A stretch of 64,000 nucleotides of DNA. Source: Mya arenaria (Eukaryota; Mollusca; Bivalvia; Myida; Myidae). The stretch lies in assembly GCF_026914265.1 (NCBI RefSeq), contig NC_069134.1, positions 8,177,758 through 8,241,757 of the forward strand, read 5' to 3'. A model generated the notes under the pieces. The model saw only the letters and a program-made list of their open reading frames with translations. It was not told where the DNA came from and ran no database searches. The translations under genes were made by a program, and so were the position numbers. Shown here piece by piece: positions 1 to 29,781 of the stretch. Every line of letters starts with the position of its first letter. Positions within the stretch are counted from its first letter, which is position 1.

Positions 1-680
1 AGTATCTACCTTCACCCTTTTGCTACTACAAAATCTATGAAACATTTTAAGACTCTACACAGATTATTAATGAAAAGCACAGCACCAAGATATCTAGAGA
101 GTATTTGGTTTATGATACAGAGAGATAAGGAACTAAGATTAAACAGGGAGTTTTGATTCTCATCTGTCACTTATTAGAGGTTATCCACTTTCATGGGTTG
201 AACCTAGCTAGTATTGATGAAGAGACATGTGCAAACACGCCATAGGTGTTCTAATTTCTTCAACATTAACATTCTCTTAGATCAGTTTGTTACGGCCTGC
301 TTTGCTATTTAGAAATTATATATCAAAGTGCATATTATAGGTAAAACAGTCAAAGATATCCATGAAAATTGATTGAAAAAATATCTGATTTTATAAATAC
401 AAGTCCACTGACATGACATGTTCAGTATATTTAAAATAGAAAGGTTGGGATTTTTTTATATTCATCTGCTTGAATCAGAAAGAATGTCATTTTATCACAG
501 TCATTTCACATTGTTTTCAGATATATTAAATTACAAATTCATCTCCTTCTTACAAATTCATCTCCTTCTTATTCGTCTTTTTTATCAAATTTCAGATGAG
601 AATCTCAAGATTAATTTTCTGACTTAGTAAGAAATGTTAATAAATAAAAAAAAAACATGCTGCTTTAAATGTGAACCTAC

Positions 681-3600
681 ATGTCGTACAACAAATGGTG
701 CTTTGCCTGTTTCCTCGGACATACTTTCATCAGAGCTACGTACCCCTGACTTTGACCTGGAACGAAAAATAGATGAAACCGTAGGTCGCATGTACGACGG
801 TTCAGAGTCATACTCGGCCTCGTCTTCCGAGTCAGAGGAATACGACCTGCCGACAAGAGAAAACAACAACATTATATACAATACAGCTTGGATTTGTAAT
901 GACAATAAATCAAGGCGTAAAATGATTAAAAGAAATGAAGTTTGCAAGTAAAGTATTTCTGTTCTGGAGGGTGTATCAATATTTTACTTTATTAAACTCC
1001 TTACTTTTACCAAATAACACAAACAATTGTTATGAACCTTTAAAACTCTTTTTTCTGGAGAATATAAAACAAACACTTGAATATTCAAATGACTAGAAAG
1101 ACTCTATAAAAACCTTACATCTAACAAAAAAAGGATTATAAGAAACTGAGAATATGTTAAAAAGAAAGGCCTTACAAGGATCAAGTAGATTACTTTTATC
1201 CTAGAAGTTACACTGACAGGCAGCTACATGTACAGAAAAGGCTAACAAATACTATAGTATGCTTGAATAAAGCTGCATAACAAAATTGACTGTGCCTTGG
1301 TGATTAGCAAAATACAAAATAAGTGCTAACAATTCCGATTTGTCAAAGCAGTTTGTTACAAATAATATAATAATGATCAACAATTACAAATCAAAGGTGA
1401 CACTGAATATTTTATTTTAAAGTAGAGAGTGCATCAATATAATTTACACGAAGTTTCGAAGCTTAATATAAAAAACTGAATAATTTTAAAAACACTCAAA
1501 TAATATAAAAAAAACGATTGTTTACATGGTGAACATACAGTTGAAGGGATACATGATATAAAAGAAGCAAGGTTAAATGTACAAAGAATCCACCTATACA
1601 AAACAAAACAAAAATGAAATGTTATTCTTGCAATAAGAATTCAATAAGTTTATTCTGAACAATACAAATAAGAAGTTTGTTTGTCAAAAGGGATAGTATG
1701 TGAGAGATCTTTTTATTTAATTTTCATTCTTTTAAGAAAGCATAGCAGCCTTGTGTAATAAAACATTTTAAAGACACTTGCATAAACAATTTCATACTCA
1801 ACAAAGTGTTGGCTGGAGCTTAATAATTATCATAGATCAAATGTTTGCTACTACACGACATACCTAGTAATGGTGATACACAGATCATCAGCACTGAATA
1901 TAAAATTTTATTCAATATAACACAACACAAATAATACAAGGTTATATAATGTAAGTACGTTCAATTCACCTTAACAATTTGTAACTGTATGAAACATATT
2001 CAGACATATATACCAAAGTTAACCGAACACATCAGTAGTGAAGAACAGAACATCACTAAGACTAATATACAAGGTTTGCCTTACAATACATATGTGTGTG
2101 CTATTTCAATGCAGGGCCAATAATGTCAGACTCACCTGCAGGCTCTGGTTCTGGACAGTGACCTTGACCTAGTGAGGGAGCGACCTCTGGACCTGGAGCG
2201 AGCACGTCTAGCCAGCTGCAAAATGATGCACCATTTATTGAAATAAAAAAAAACATGCGATTGTGACACTAAACTGTTTAAAAAGCTGAGCAATAACCAT
2301 GTTTTATTGAATTCAGCATTAGCCAAATAGGTAAACTAACTTGAAATGCGTAGTTTTGATAATCTATTAGGAATCTTCTGTAGTTAGTAGTCATGCCAAT
2401 TTACCCTTTCTTCTTCTAAAGCATCTTCAAGAGCATCAAGTTCAGGTGAGCGAGATTCTTTGATAACAGTTTTGGTGGTGAACTCCAGCTTTGGTGAGAT
2501 ACCCTACAAATAGTCACAACAAATGTAGTTCTGGGATCAATAAAAATGCATCAATTGTACAGTGGCAGAACTGCATGAAATGGTGTCAAGCAAACATACA
2601 AAGAAACAGAGATCTTCTTAAATTATACTGAATGAACATATATATATATATATATCTGTACAAATATATAACTGTATAAGATAGTTGCATTTTTATCTAA
2701 GTGAAGCAATAACTATCCTAAAAAGTACATAAAGTTCTTTTGCTTAAGACATGTATGAAAAATAAAACAATAAGTTATATTCAAAGTGAGCATGATTGCT
2801 TACTGGCCATGCAATAGTGCGTGAAAGGAGGATTTCGCGTGAGTCTGATGTGTATGAGGGGCACAGGGATGGGTATGGGAACAGGAATTCCCGGGCACTT
2901 GTGGAGAACGAGGCGAGGCGGATAGCACCATTAGAGTAGTCAGAGTACTGTAGCAGCTCTACCACTACAAGCTCATCTGAAAAACAAAAACAACTAGTTG
3001 TCATTTGATAATAATAATAGCTATCATAGTAACTTGTGAAAACTTTTCTGATACACCAAATTTTGGGCCTTTATTACTTTATCTAGACTAGGGTTTACAT
3101 AGTTTGAAGTCCTTCTACTCAATGAACCTCATACTTCAATTCTGGCAAAAAAATAATTTGTTCTGAACACTGAAAACATTTGTTACAAGCTTCAGCATAA
3201 CTATTTCAAAGAAGTGGTATTCAATTAAAAGTGATAACATAATCATTCAAAGCAGCTTTTTACCTTCTAGAAACTCTGCAACATCCTGAGGATCTAGTGC
3301 TGTGTAGTATGTCTGAAATGGATGCCAAATTATAATAAAAAATACATGATTATTATGGTGGAATAACAAATATTGATATCATTGATTATGATAAAAAAGC
3401 CATTGCACATGGAAAGGGTTTTGTTTTAATTCAGAAAATGGCAACAGACCTACTGATTACTGGAGAAAACCAGAAATGGCATTATAATCAGTTGTTTCAA
3501 TTTATAAATTAATTGAAATTTCAAGTTAATAGGAAAATGATAACGCTGTTTAATTATTGAAAATGAATATATGAATTACCTTCTCAAACCTAAATGGCTC

Positions 3601-4454
3601 ATGCAGAATAATTGGGAAGACAGATAAAACATTGCGAGTATTTCTGTACTGTCCAAACAGACTGATACTGATGTAACAGTCTTCTCTGCTTGGCAACCAT
3701 ACCCCAGGGGCAGATACCTAAAATGTAATAGTTTGTGCTTAGTAAATCAATAACTGAAAAGGACATAAATCAATTTAATAAACCTCAGAGAACTAAATTT
3801 AGGCTTCATCATTCACTATTTTGTTTATGCATTAAAAATGTAGATCTTCAAAAAAATTGTCTTAATTTTAGTTTCTAAAATTTCATGTAATCATTTGGCT
3901 GCAGCAAATATGGCAGCACTATGATTGATCAACCGCAATCTCATTCCACTTCTCTGCTTTACATGTCAAGCCAAACATATTACAGCTCTTTGTGGCTTCT
4001 GATAAATATTTGATAGCAATAAATAAGTATGTAACAAGTGTCGTTAAAGTTCACCAGCCAATACTGCACTACCGATATTACAACATTTATGGTTATAGAT
4101 CAATCAATACTACAAGAAATCAATACATAGTACTACCTTGGTTTAAATACACATCTACACATTTATCAATATTTATGACCGGTTTAATTACTGTTTTTCC
4201 AATTTAATTTAAACATGACAGTAAATAACTTGCATATCAACATTTTATGCTTCTTGAATCATTTCCTTCCAATTCATTTTTTAATCAGTTCTTATATTTA
4301 AGGAAAGTGGATAGGCGGGACTCCATAAACAAGAGAGTGCTTGCTCTTTGACTTTGTTAGTTGTATGCATTAAGAATAATATCTACAAAAATAACATAAA
4401 TCTCACCCGTTGAATATTAAGATCCACAACACATCTCAACGCTCTTCTCGGCAT
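681..4454 (-). CDS. SPATA6: Spermatogenesis-associated protein 6, 5' seven exons (partial)
   Basis: Seven exons with consistent phases: 4407-4454, 3580-3717, 3264-3312, 2804-2976, 2405-2503, 2136-2215 and 681-846, giving 251 codons from ATG 4454. The product starts MPRRALRCVVDLNIQR. Residues 17-62 carry APGVWLPSREDCYISISLFG and the FPIILHEPFRFEK block, and residues 79-136 carry ELVVVELLQYSDYSNGAIRL and REFLFPYPSLCPSYTSDSRE. This is the conserved N-terminal SPATA6 domain. Residues about 172-210 are an Arg/Ser-rich tract, followed by an acidic-serine stretch (SSDSEDEAEYDSEP). In mammals SPATA6 is needed to build the sperm connecting piece that joins head and tail; related SPATA6-like proteins exist. 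The last exon has a plausible donor at 680-679 (CAT|GTAGGT); if it is not used, the frame stops at 624. The remaining C-terminal exons are presumably left of the window. The start lies head-to-head with FAM32A. Confident in family; SPATA6 versus SPATA6L is unresolved. Confidence 0.88.
847..2135 (-). other. SPATA6 intron 6, no other gene seen
   Basis: A 1.3-kb AT-rich intron between the Arg/Ser exon and the acidic exon. The open frames in it are short, and I see no tandem array or recognisable transposon end. Confidence 0.6.
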
Positions 4455-5035
4455 TGTTATTTGGTACGGTTATATGAACTTGCAATGCGTATTTACAAAA
4501 AAAAGCTGAAATACAGAAACCCCCAACCCGTTGCTCTGGTTCTAAGGACGCCCTTGTATCGACCAATCAAATTGCTCTGACATGATTGGTCTATGGAGAA
4601 GTAACTATGCTTCAATGACTATTTTCATAATATCCTATGTTTGTCCTTGCATTTATTTTTTGGTCTTTAGTTATTTTTTTCATTTACAATATCCGTATTT
4701 ATCCTGTATAAATCGAACATTAAATATGAATATGCACATTTAAGAAATGCAAATAATGGCTAGTCCCTTGATTATGCGTGTTCTCATTCGGAAATTCTCG
4801 GCCAATCCCATTTCGATGGAAAATAGGGGAGGTGTTCCGAATGATTTACGCTAGAAAATATTCTTTTACAATAGCACAGTCATGTATTTAAAACAATTTA
4901 ATACAATTTTCAATGACGAGTATCTTTAATTTCAGATTTTTTTAGCATAAAGAATCGCGATTTACTTGATTCTTGAAAATACCTCAATGCAAGCCAGGTA
5001 CGATAGAGCAGAGTACGAACCAAACGTAAACAAAG
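4455..5035. promoter_or_regulatory. Head-to-head promoter of SPATA6 and FAM32A
   Basis: 581 bp separate the two divergent start codons. The interval must contain both 5' UTRs and transcription starts, so a shared bidirectional promoter is inferred. No clear TATA box is positioned for either gene. The stretch near 4500-4570 is more GC-rich than its surroundings. Confidence 0.6.
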
Positions 5036-8000
5036 ATGTCAGATTACGATAATGTCTGTAGAGGTTCTTTAAAACTAAAAGGAGTCTCGGATCACAAGAT
5101 AAAGAAGTATGTATACCATATTATACGAAGACGCACATAATCTAAACTACTGGCACCGCAGTTATATCAATTTTAAAAGTTTTATATGTAGGGTATTACA
5201 TGTTTGTAATGTATTTTCGCGATCACACTTTATGTCAGACTACGTAATACCTTTTACTATTTATTTTCAAATCATTTTATTTCTTCTATTTTTTTATCCT
5301 CTTTTTTTTTCAATTAAATTCTACTACGTATTCGATAATTAAGGATTTATATTGACCTGTTATTGTGTGATACGATTGGAACATTCTCGGTCGCTTGTTT
5401 CATAAAAATACATTATCAAACTGTTTAGTAGGCTGCGAAATGTCAACATCATGCCATCAATGTTGTTTTGATTTACACCTTAGTCCAGTATATATCTATC
5501 ACTGGGTCATGGACATTATTGACCATGGACATTGCGAGATTGACCATTCTCTAGATTGTCCATAATGTCCCAAAATATGGTCCGTAATGTCCCAATATAT
5601 GGTCCGTTATGTCTGGTCCGTAATGTCCTCCTACAATTTAGTACAGAGTTACAGATAATATGTGTATTTGTGTAAATGCGCAATTGAAATCATAGAAAAC
5701 ACAATTTTTTTAAAACTAAGTGAGTAACCAAAAGCACTCAATTCGGTCAACTTATTCAACCTCAGTTAAAAATAGATCATCATTTCCATGATTGGCATTG
5801 ACATTTGAAAAAAGCTTCCTGTTGATTGCTGAGTAAATACCATGATACAATTCATAGACCCATGCTGCAGGCAGGTGGAAATCATATTTCAAATTAAAAA
5901 GGGGAGAAAAAAGTAGAAGTAAATAAACACAAGCAAACGCTTTGACAAATTATTAATGTCATGGTTGCTCTAGTCAATGTTAGTTATGCTAAATGTGTGT
6001 TTTGATACTTTTGTTTATTTTCAAATGTTAACATAACAACAAATTACAGTATTAAACAAGTAGAAGTAGAGTTCATTTTGTGGTATGACTTGAAATAAAA
6101 TATTAAAATAAGATTATTTTCGCAAAATAACAATTTTAACTAAAATATGTATTTCAGTCATAACCCTCATTTTACATTATTAAGTTTGTACATGTTGCTG
6201 TTTCATATCACACCAATTAAAGAAAATTGTTCATTGTTGATACTAAAAAAAAAAATGGTGGGGAAATACAAACTTGAAATACTCATTGATAATGTGAGTT
6301 ACCCAATTTATTTCAAAAGTATTGACTGTTACAGTGTAACTTTGTTAGTATATTGCTCGATAGGTTCTTACTTTCATTGAACACTAATCCAAATATTTCT
6401 TGTCAAATTAATAATGTCCAAAGCTTGATACAATGTGCCCTTTTAAGTCGTTTTTATTCGCCATCCTTTTAAAACCTGGCTAAAATCCTGCCCTCAGTAA
6501 AGCATTTAAGGTTATATGTAACTTGCATTTGTAAATGATAACAATGAAGGAAATCATACTAATGAAAATAAATTAATCCAAAGGAAGAAGAAGAAGAGGG
6601 ATAAAATTGACAAAGAGGTTGCTCAGTACCTGGAGAACATTGAGGCTGAAGCCAGTGGATCAGGGGAGCAGAAGAAACGGGAAGACCGCAGGACCAAGGC
6701 CGAAATCGCCTTTGAGAAACGCAAGGAAAAGAAGGTGGGCATCGCATGTGTGGTTTTTAGAAGTAATATAAAGGAATGAACTGCCTTGCAACTGCAGTCT
6801 TAATTGATATTTTGTGTAATATTATGCTCATGAATTGTTCACCTTATAAAACCAATAAATGACCGAATGGGACTTCAGTAGCTGCTTACTTCTGAAGCTT
6901 TCTACATTTATCCTGCAATAACTTTTGCAGAGACATGAAAACAATGCATGTTAAGAGCAAGATCAGGGAGTACAACAATTAGGAACAAGAGCAGTCACAG
7001 TCTGCCATATCCCCCACCAAATAAGAACAGTATCAACTTCTCCTTTTGCCAAAGAATACCAGTGAACATTAACAATGTGCTATAACACTGCAGCTAGTGG
7101 TATGGTTACTGTGCACTGCACTTCTCCTCAATGTGATCTATCTGTCTTAGATGTTTGAAGTCAATACCTCAAAAGTCTTATTCTCTGTTCAAAAATAAGT
7201 ATGAATATTAACTAGGAGATATATTAACTATAAAAAATACTGCGGCCAGAGTTATGGGTCCTGTGCACTGCACTTCTCCCTAGTGAGATTTGTCTATGAT
7301 GTTTGAAGTCAATACCGCGAAGACCTTTTGAGTAATGCTCTGGAAAAAAATATGTAATAAAATAACACAGAAACTAGAAATGTGTCCATAGGACACGGAT
7401 GCCCCCACTTCGATTTTTTGTCACAGAAAATAAGCCATAATGATTATTCAGGATAATCTGCACATATAGGATAAGTTGAACCCTAAGTAAGGCCCTAACT
7501 CCTAAATGATTAAAGCGATTTCCATGGCTATCGAACTTGATCAAGATATTATGGTCACAATCATGTATGTAAAGTTTGGTGAGGATTGGACACATACTTT
7601 TCAAGAATTAGATTGGAAACATATATTTTTGAAGTATTTTTGGCAAAAAAGGGCGGTAACTCCTAAATGACTAAAGCGATTTCCATGACTATCAAACTTG
7701 ATCAAGATATTATGGTCACAAACATGTGTTTAAAGTTTGGTGAGGATTGGACAAACGGTTTTCAAGAATTAGATCGGAAACAATCTTCGGGACGTACGTA
7801 CGTACAGACAGACAGACGTACGTACGGACAAGGGCAACCCTATATGCCGCCACTTTGTGGGGGCATAAAAACTAAAAAAGTACTGCTGACAGAGAGTTAT
7901 AGTTCCTGTGCACTGTACGTTTTGGAAATGAACTGTATCTGAATATGAATACTTGAGGCAGAGTATAGAAAACATTCCCAGTTGTCATAAATATAATAAC

Positions 8001-9112
8001 TTTTGTCATTCCATCATGAGATTAAAATTCAATAAAGACTTTATTATCAAGTATTTTAGTGTACGATTATTATTCGTACTGCAATGTATAAGAAAATGAA
8101 TGACTGTGGATTCTGTGTTGATATTGTAGATGGCAGAGCAAATAATAGAAAAAGCTACAAAGAGTCATAAAGAAAGAATCATGGTAAGTTTTTATTATTA
8201 ATTAAAATTTACCAAACAAATATAGCATTCATTTGTCCTATTGTTGGTATTTAAAAGCAATAGTTATACCAGATATTGTTCCGGAGTTCATCGCAGTTTG
8301 TTGCATTTGTGGATATAACTGTGTACGGGTAATTATAAGGGGCCAGGCATTTTGGCATCTTACCATTTCGGCCCCTTATTGAAACTGGAGGCATTATAGC
8401 CCCTGTTTATGATGACTTCAGCCCCTCTCTTTTGAAGGTTAAGGTTGATGATGCTGCTGTATGTAATAAATAAAAATGTGTTTAGATATGGGTGTTGATT
8501 TCTGTTATTGTTATCTGTTAATCATTCTACAATTTTTTTCTAAAATGAAGTATTTCCAAAATATTTACAAGAAACAATGACTTTTATTACAACTTTAATT
8601 GACATTTATTTAGTTAAATGTTATGTATCTAAAAAGATTTTATCTGTTGCAAAGAATTGAAGATAAAGTTTAATATCAATGATGGATGGGCATATAATGG
8701 ATGCATAGGATGTCTAGTACACCCACAAGGTGATGTGAGTGAGGAGGCTGTAAAGAGTGTTGGGAATGTCTATAGTGGACATATTTTACCTGTGTGTTCA
8801 GCTGTATAATATAATATTATAAATTCATTGTGTTTTCCATTTATCAAGTTTATTGTTCAAATGGAAGGGCTGAAAAGACTCAAAGGCAGGGCCCAAATAG
8901 TGAAGGACCGAAAAGCACAAATACCTAATTATAAGCAGTAGATATATATTTCATCAAGGTTACTATTTCAGTGGAGAGAGAGAGAGAGAAAGTACCGGTA
9001 CATGTTATAATTGATGTTACCAAGATTGTATTGTTATTTATAGGAGTTTAACCATCACCTAGACAGCCTCACAGAACACTTTGACATCCCAAAGGTCAGC
9101 TGGACAAAGTAG
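5036..9112 (+). CDS. FAM32A: FAM32A-like nuclear protein, complete
   Basis: Four exons: 5036-5106, 6584-6734, 8130-8183 and 9044-9112. They form a 114-residue protein; human FAM32A is 112 residues. The N-terminus MSDYDNVCRGSLKLKGVSDH matches the family's LKLKG start. It is followed by a lysine-rich tract (residues 24-30), the TKAEIAFEKRKEKKMAEQII segment, KATKSHKERIMEFNHHLDSL and the conserved ending LTEHFDIPKVSWTK. All introns are GT-AG with phases 2, 0, 0. FAM32A (also OTAG-12) is a small basic nuclear protein that has been seen at the exon-ligation stage of the human spliceosome, where its C-terminus reaches the active site; the conserved C-terminus here fits that role. Transcribed away from SPATA6 and towards UTP3. 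The start has an acceptable context (aaagATGt), and the upstream frame offers nothing longer. Confidence 0.93.
5107..6583 (+). repeat. FAM32A intron 1 with a small 'gtccataatgtccc' repeat cluster
   Basis: Around 5500-5640 there are several degenerate copies of a short motif reading 'atggtccgtaatgtcc', partly in inverted relation to 'atggacattattgaccatgg'. The rest of the intron shows no gene and no recognisable transposon terminus. Confidence 0.5.
6990..7373. repeat. Degenerate dispersed repeat in FAM32A intron 2, left part
   Basis: Two imperfect copies of a roughly 160-bp unit containing 'ctgtgcactgcacttctcc' and 'tgtttgaagtcaatacc' lie at about 7080-7190 and 7240-7340. Related sequence reappears at about 7880-7930, on the far side of the 7374-7870 element, and in UTP3 intron 10 (13410-13880 and 17150-17280). 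The 7374-7870 element therefore appears to have inserted into an older repeat. Confidence 0.5.
7374..7870. mobile_element. Non-autonomous element with 'tgcccccac' terminal inverted repeats
   Basis: One end reads 'gatgcccccacttcg' (about 7398-7412) and the other 'ccactttgtgggggcata' (about 7850-7867), a short imperfect inverted repeat. Inside are two tandem copies of a roughly 160-bp unit carrying 'taactcctaaatgattaaag' and 'agtttggtgaggattgg', then a run of 'gtacgtac/cagacagacaga' simple sequence. There is no transposase frame. It lies in FAM32A intron 2. Confidence 0.6.
8184..9043 (+). other. FAM32A intron 3
   Basis: Two weak sequence patches ('ggccccttattgaaac', 'cagcccctctctt') and a short GA microsatellite near 8972-8988 are all that stands out. 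No coding potential is recognised. Confidence 0.45.
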
Positions 9113-9796
9113 AAATACGGTCTGAACTCTGGAAGCTGGCTGACATTATGTGCTCCTGAACACTTGTTGGGATACTTTGTAGGGAGGGGATAGAAATGAG
9201 AGCAATATCGACTTATATAACACATGATTTATGCCTATGTTGTAATATATTTCAGATAAGTAATGTCCCCTTTCCAGTTTCATCATATTCATCATTAAAA
9301 CTTTGAAATTATCTGAGTGGCATATATACACAAATATATTCACCTGTCATGACATACTCTGTAAGGTATGGTAAAACCGGGCTAGCTTTAACCTGTATAT
9401 TTATTGTGTTTTATTGTCATTCTTTTAGATGTAAAAATGTGCATTTGTAATTGGCAAAATATCTGGAATTACAAACGAACCAAATTGAATGTACAAGTCA
9501 TTATGATCAAGATGTAAACTTATTTGTAATTTATCTTATTCTGATTCACATTTCATTTACATCATTTGGTCAAGAAACTCACATTTTTTATAACCCCCTG
9601 GGGCCAATTATATTAAACTGGATACTTATTGTCTTTGTTTGCTCATCCAAGCAATTTAATTGGTCAATAATAACCAACCAATAAACATTTCAACTAACTT
9701 TAACCGAACCACAGAATTAACTACCGTAGTTGTATAGAATTGGCTTCAGGTTAGGTTTTGTTTATTTTCAAAACCTGTATTGATGTGAACTTTGTC

Positions 9797-9802
9797 AATA
9801 AA
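9797..9802 (+). terminator. Candidate FAM32A poly(A) signal
   Basis: AATAAA lies 685 bp downstream of the FAM32A stop. Another AATAAA at 9680-9685 is an equally possible signal; only transcript ends can decide. Confidence 0.3.
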
Positions 9803-10079
9803 TTTACTATAAAACTGTTTTTTTTTAGTATTCATCATTGACTGTTTCGGATTAATGTAACTTACAATCCTGGAGGGTAATTAGCGGTAGAGATACAGAC
9901 AGTAAAACCTGATAAAAAACTGGAGTACTAAATTTTATTATTGTGTGTGACTTCTCAGTGTTTTAGCCGATTTTCAAATTTGACCAGAACATTGTGACCG
10001 TTACCAGTGTCACTGAAGATACTGGTAATTTTCATTGGATAAAAGGTATTTAAGATATCGCCCAAACAGGCAATAAACC

Positions 10080-10730
10080 AATTATATTTTTAAGAAAAGG
10101 TGTTTAAGAGACAGGTCATCTAATGATCAAACTTCATCTGATCATAATGCCGACAAACATTATCACCATGTTTCAAGATATTCAGTGTAAAAGTTGCATA
10201 CATTTGGGGTTACTGAATTGTTTCATGTGATTATCAAACTTAAACTGAACATAATGCCCACTAACACAATCACCATGTTTCAAGAAATTCATTGTAAAAG
10301 GGGCTTAAATCTGGTGTTTCTGTATTGTTTCATGTGCCATTCAATCTTGACCCAGGCTTTATGCCTATTAACATTCACCAAGTTTCATCCTGATTTTGTG
10401 ATAAAAACTGACTGGATAAATAAATATGCCAAATATGGTATATTTTAGTGTAAAACTGGTAACCCTGATGTTTCTAGGGAAATTTATCTCACAAGCAGTT
10501 TTTTCCTGAATGTTATGCCCACAAACAATGTCACCAAGTTTCATCTTCATTGGTTCAACATATATTTAAGACAGTCTGCACAAAAACTAAAACAACTAAA
10601 TTTTAATGTAAAATAATCATAACTTTTTTGTAACTAGGGCAATTTATCTAACAACCCAATATGTATCACACTATGCCAACAAACATTGTTCCCAAGTTTC
10701 ATGAAGATTGGATAATAAACCTTTAGTTAT
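10080..10730. repeat. Degenerate ~125-bp tandem repeat between FAM32A and UTP3
   Basis: About five diverged units share 'caccatgtttcaagatattc', 'aatgcccacaaac' and 'gtgtaaaag'. They lie in the convergent intergenic space between the two 3' ends. Small open frames over these units change from copy to copy and are not genes. Confidence 0.6.
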
Positions 10731-10824
10731 TTTCTGCACAAGATATCTCGTACGCCAACATATGGCTCAAAATTCAAACGTAATAAATATACAAGTATGT
10801 TGCCATTTTAGGTGAAACAATAAA

Positions 10825-10830
10825 TTTATT
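10825..10830 (-). terminator. Candidate UTP3 poly(A) signal
   Basis: The minus strand reads AATAAA 66 nt downstream of the UTP3 stop codon, a plausible distance for a short 3' UTR. Confidence 0.5.
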
Positions 10831-10895
10831 TGACAAAGTAAAATGTGTGGTTTCATTTTTATTTTCAACAGTACATGTTTAAGAATAATTGATAA

Positions 10896-28342
<17,447 letters not shown>

Positions 28343-29781
28343 TATATGATAAAAGTATAGTAAATTAGTTTCACATGTGTTTGTTTTTATTCTCTGAATT
28401 GCTTTTTTTACAACTTAATATAATTTTGACGGGACACTGGATTTACCGAAACGCGCTAAATTACCGAAATACAAATTTAATTACCGAAATACGCAAGAAA
28501 ATTAACGACATACGTTTTCTTATAAACAAAAATATTTATCCTATTCATATATTAGTTATACGCCTTGTAGCCTAATACTACACAAAAAATATTTGGAAAT
28601 AATGAATTTATTGCCAAAATAATTCCGCTTATTTAGCAAGTAAGAAATATTTCCGAAATACGAATGAACGGATCCATAAAATTAAAAGAAAAACAATTAA
28701 ATACATTCGGTTATCTATTTTGTTTTTCGATCATGCTTTACACAAGACATATTCATATGACTGAGATAAAATAGGGAAGGATGCACAAAACATATATATA
28801 TTAATGAGTGACATAAAATATGGAGCGCTACAATTCAAGGTGTAAGGTCGTTTAACTTAAACTATACATTTCAATATCATTTACAAAGACATATATACAT
28901 ATGAATGACATAAAATATGGAACAATGAAATTAAAATGCAACACGTTGTGTTATACTTTTTAAAAATATAGTAACTAGACACTATAAATGATATTGAGTT
29001 TTAAGAAAATAGTAAAAATAACCACTGAATGTACCATGCTTAAATATGGTCATAAATATGGTCATAAGAAGAAAAAAAGCTGTAACTACCGAAGTATATA
29101 TCGGCATAAGTATATACATTGTAAACGGATGCCTTGAATCAAATGATTATTTTGTTGTTGTTTTTTATTTACAAAAATGTGTTTTTCTTATTTACAAAAT
29201 TTTTTTTTTTTTAAATATAAATATAATTATGCAGATACGTTCAGTATTGAAATAAACAGTAATACCTTTAAAAAATCTCAATATTTTAATAAGCATGGTG
29301 CACAAGAATTAATAGCCAGTTTTGCCAGTGTCTGCAATTTGGGGCGGGATAAGTCTGAGTCTGCCGACGAACGCGGGCGCTTAGTTCTCGTTGTACGGAC
29401 ATTAACCAGGCGTTTGCGGGGTGATACAGGAATCATGTGGACATCCGCTTTAAAAGTAAAATCCACTCGTAACTCATCTATATTAAACAAATAATTTTAT
29501 TGATTGTACAGATATTGGAACTTATTTTTTTATTGGAAAGATTTATATTCAAATTTTATTGAAAATGGTAAAAAAGTTGAAGCAATATTTCGAGAAATGA
29601 TCGTAAATCGAAATGAAATCCAGTATTAGAGAAGTAAAATCCACTATATGTGTAAAGGCAATAAAATTATTTGTTAAAATTAAATGAGTTAGAGGTATTT
29701 CACTTTTTACGTGGGTTTTACGTAAAATCCACTGGTATTCTGTATCGCCCCGCACCCGAAATAGATGTAATTTCGGACAAA
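28343..29781. promoter_or_regulatory. Head-to-head promoter interval of UTP3 and the NDUFA11-like gene
   Basis: 1.44 kb of AT-rich sequence separate the divergent start codons. A motif 'ttaccgaaatacg' recurs near 28440-28660, and 'catatgaatgacataaaata' occurs in two diverged forms near 28750-28920. There is no clear TATA box. A bidirectional promoter is inferred from arrangement only. Confidence 0.5.

Noticed and set aside
634..951. 105-codon plus-strand frame containing SSELRTPDFDLERKIDETVG
   Set aside because: It is the antisense shadow of SPATA6 exon 7, whose minus-strand reading joins in phase with six other family-matching exons.
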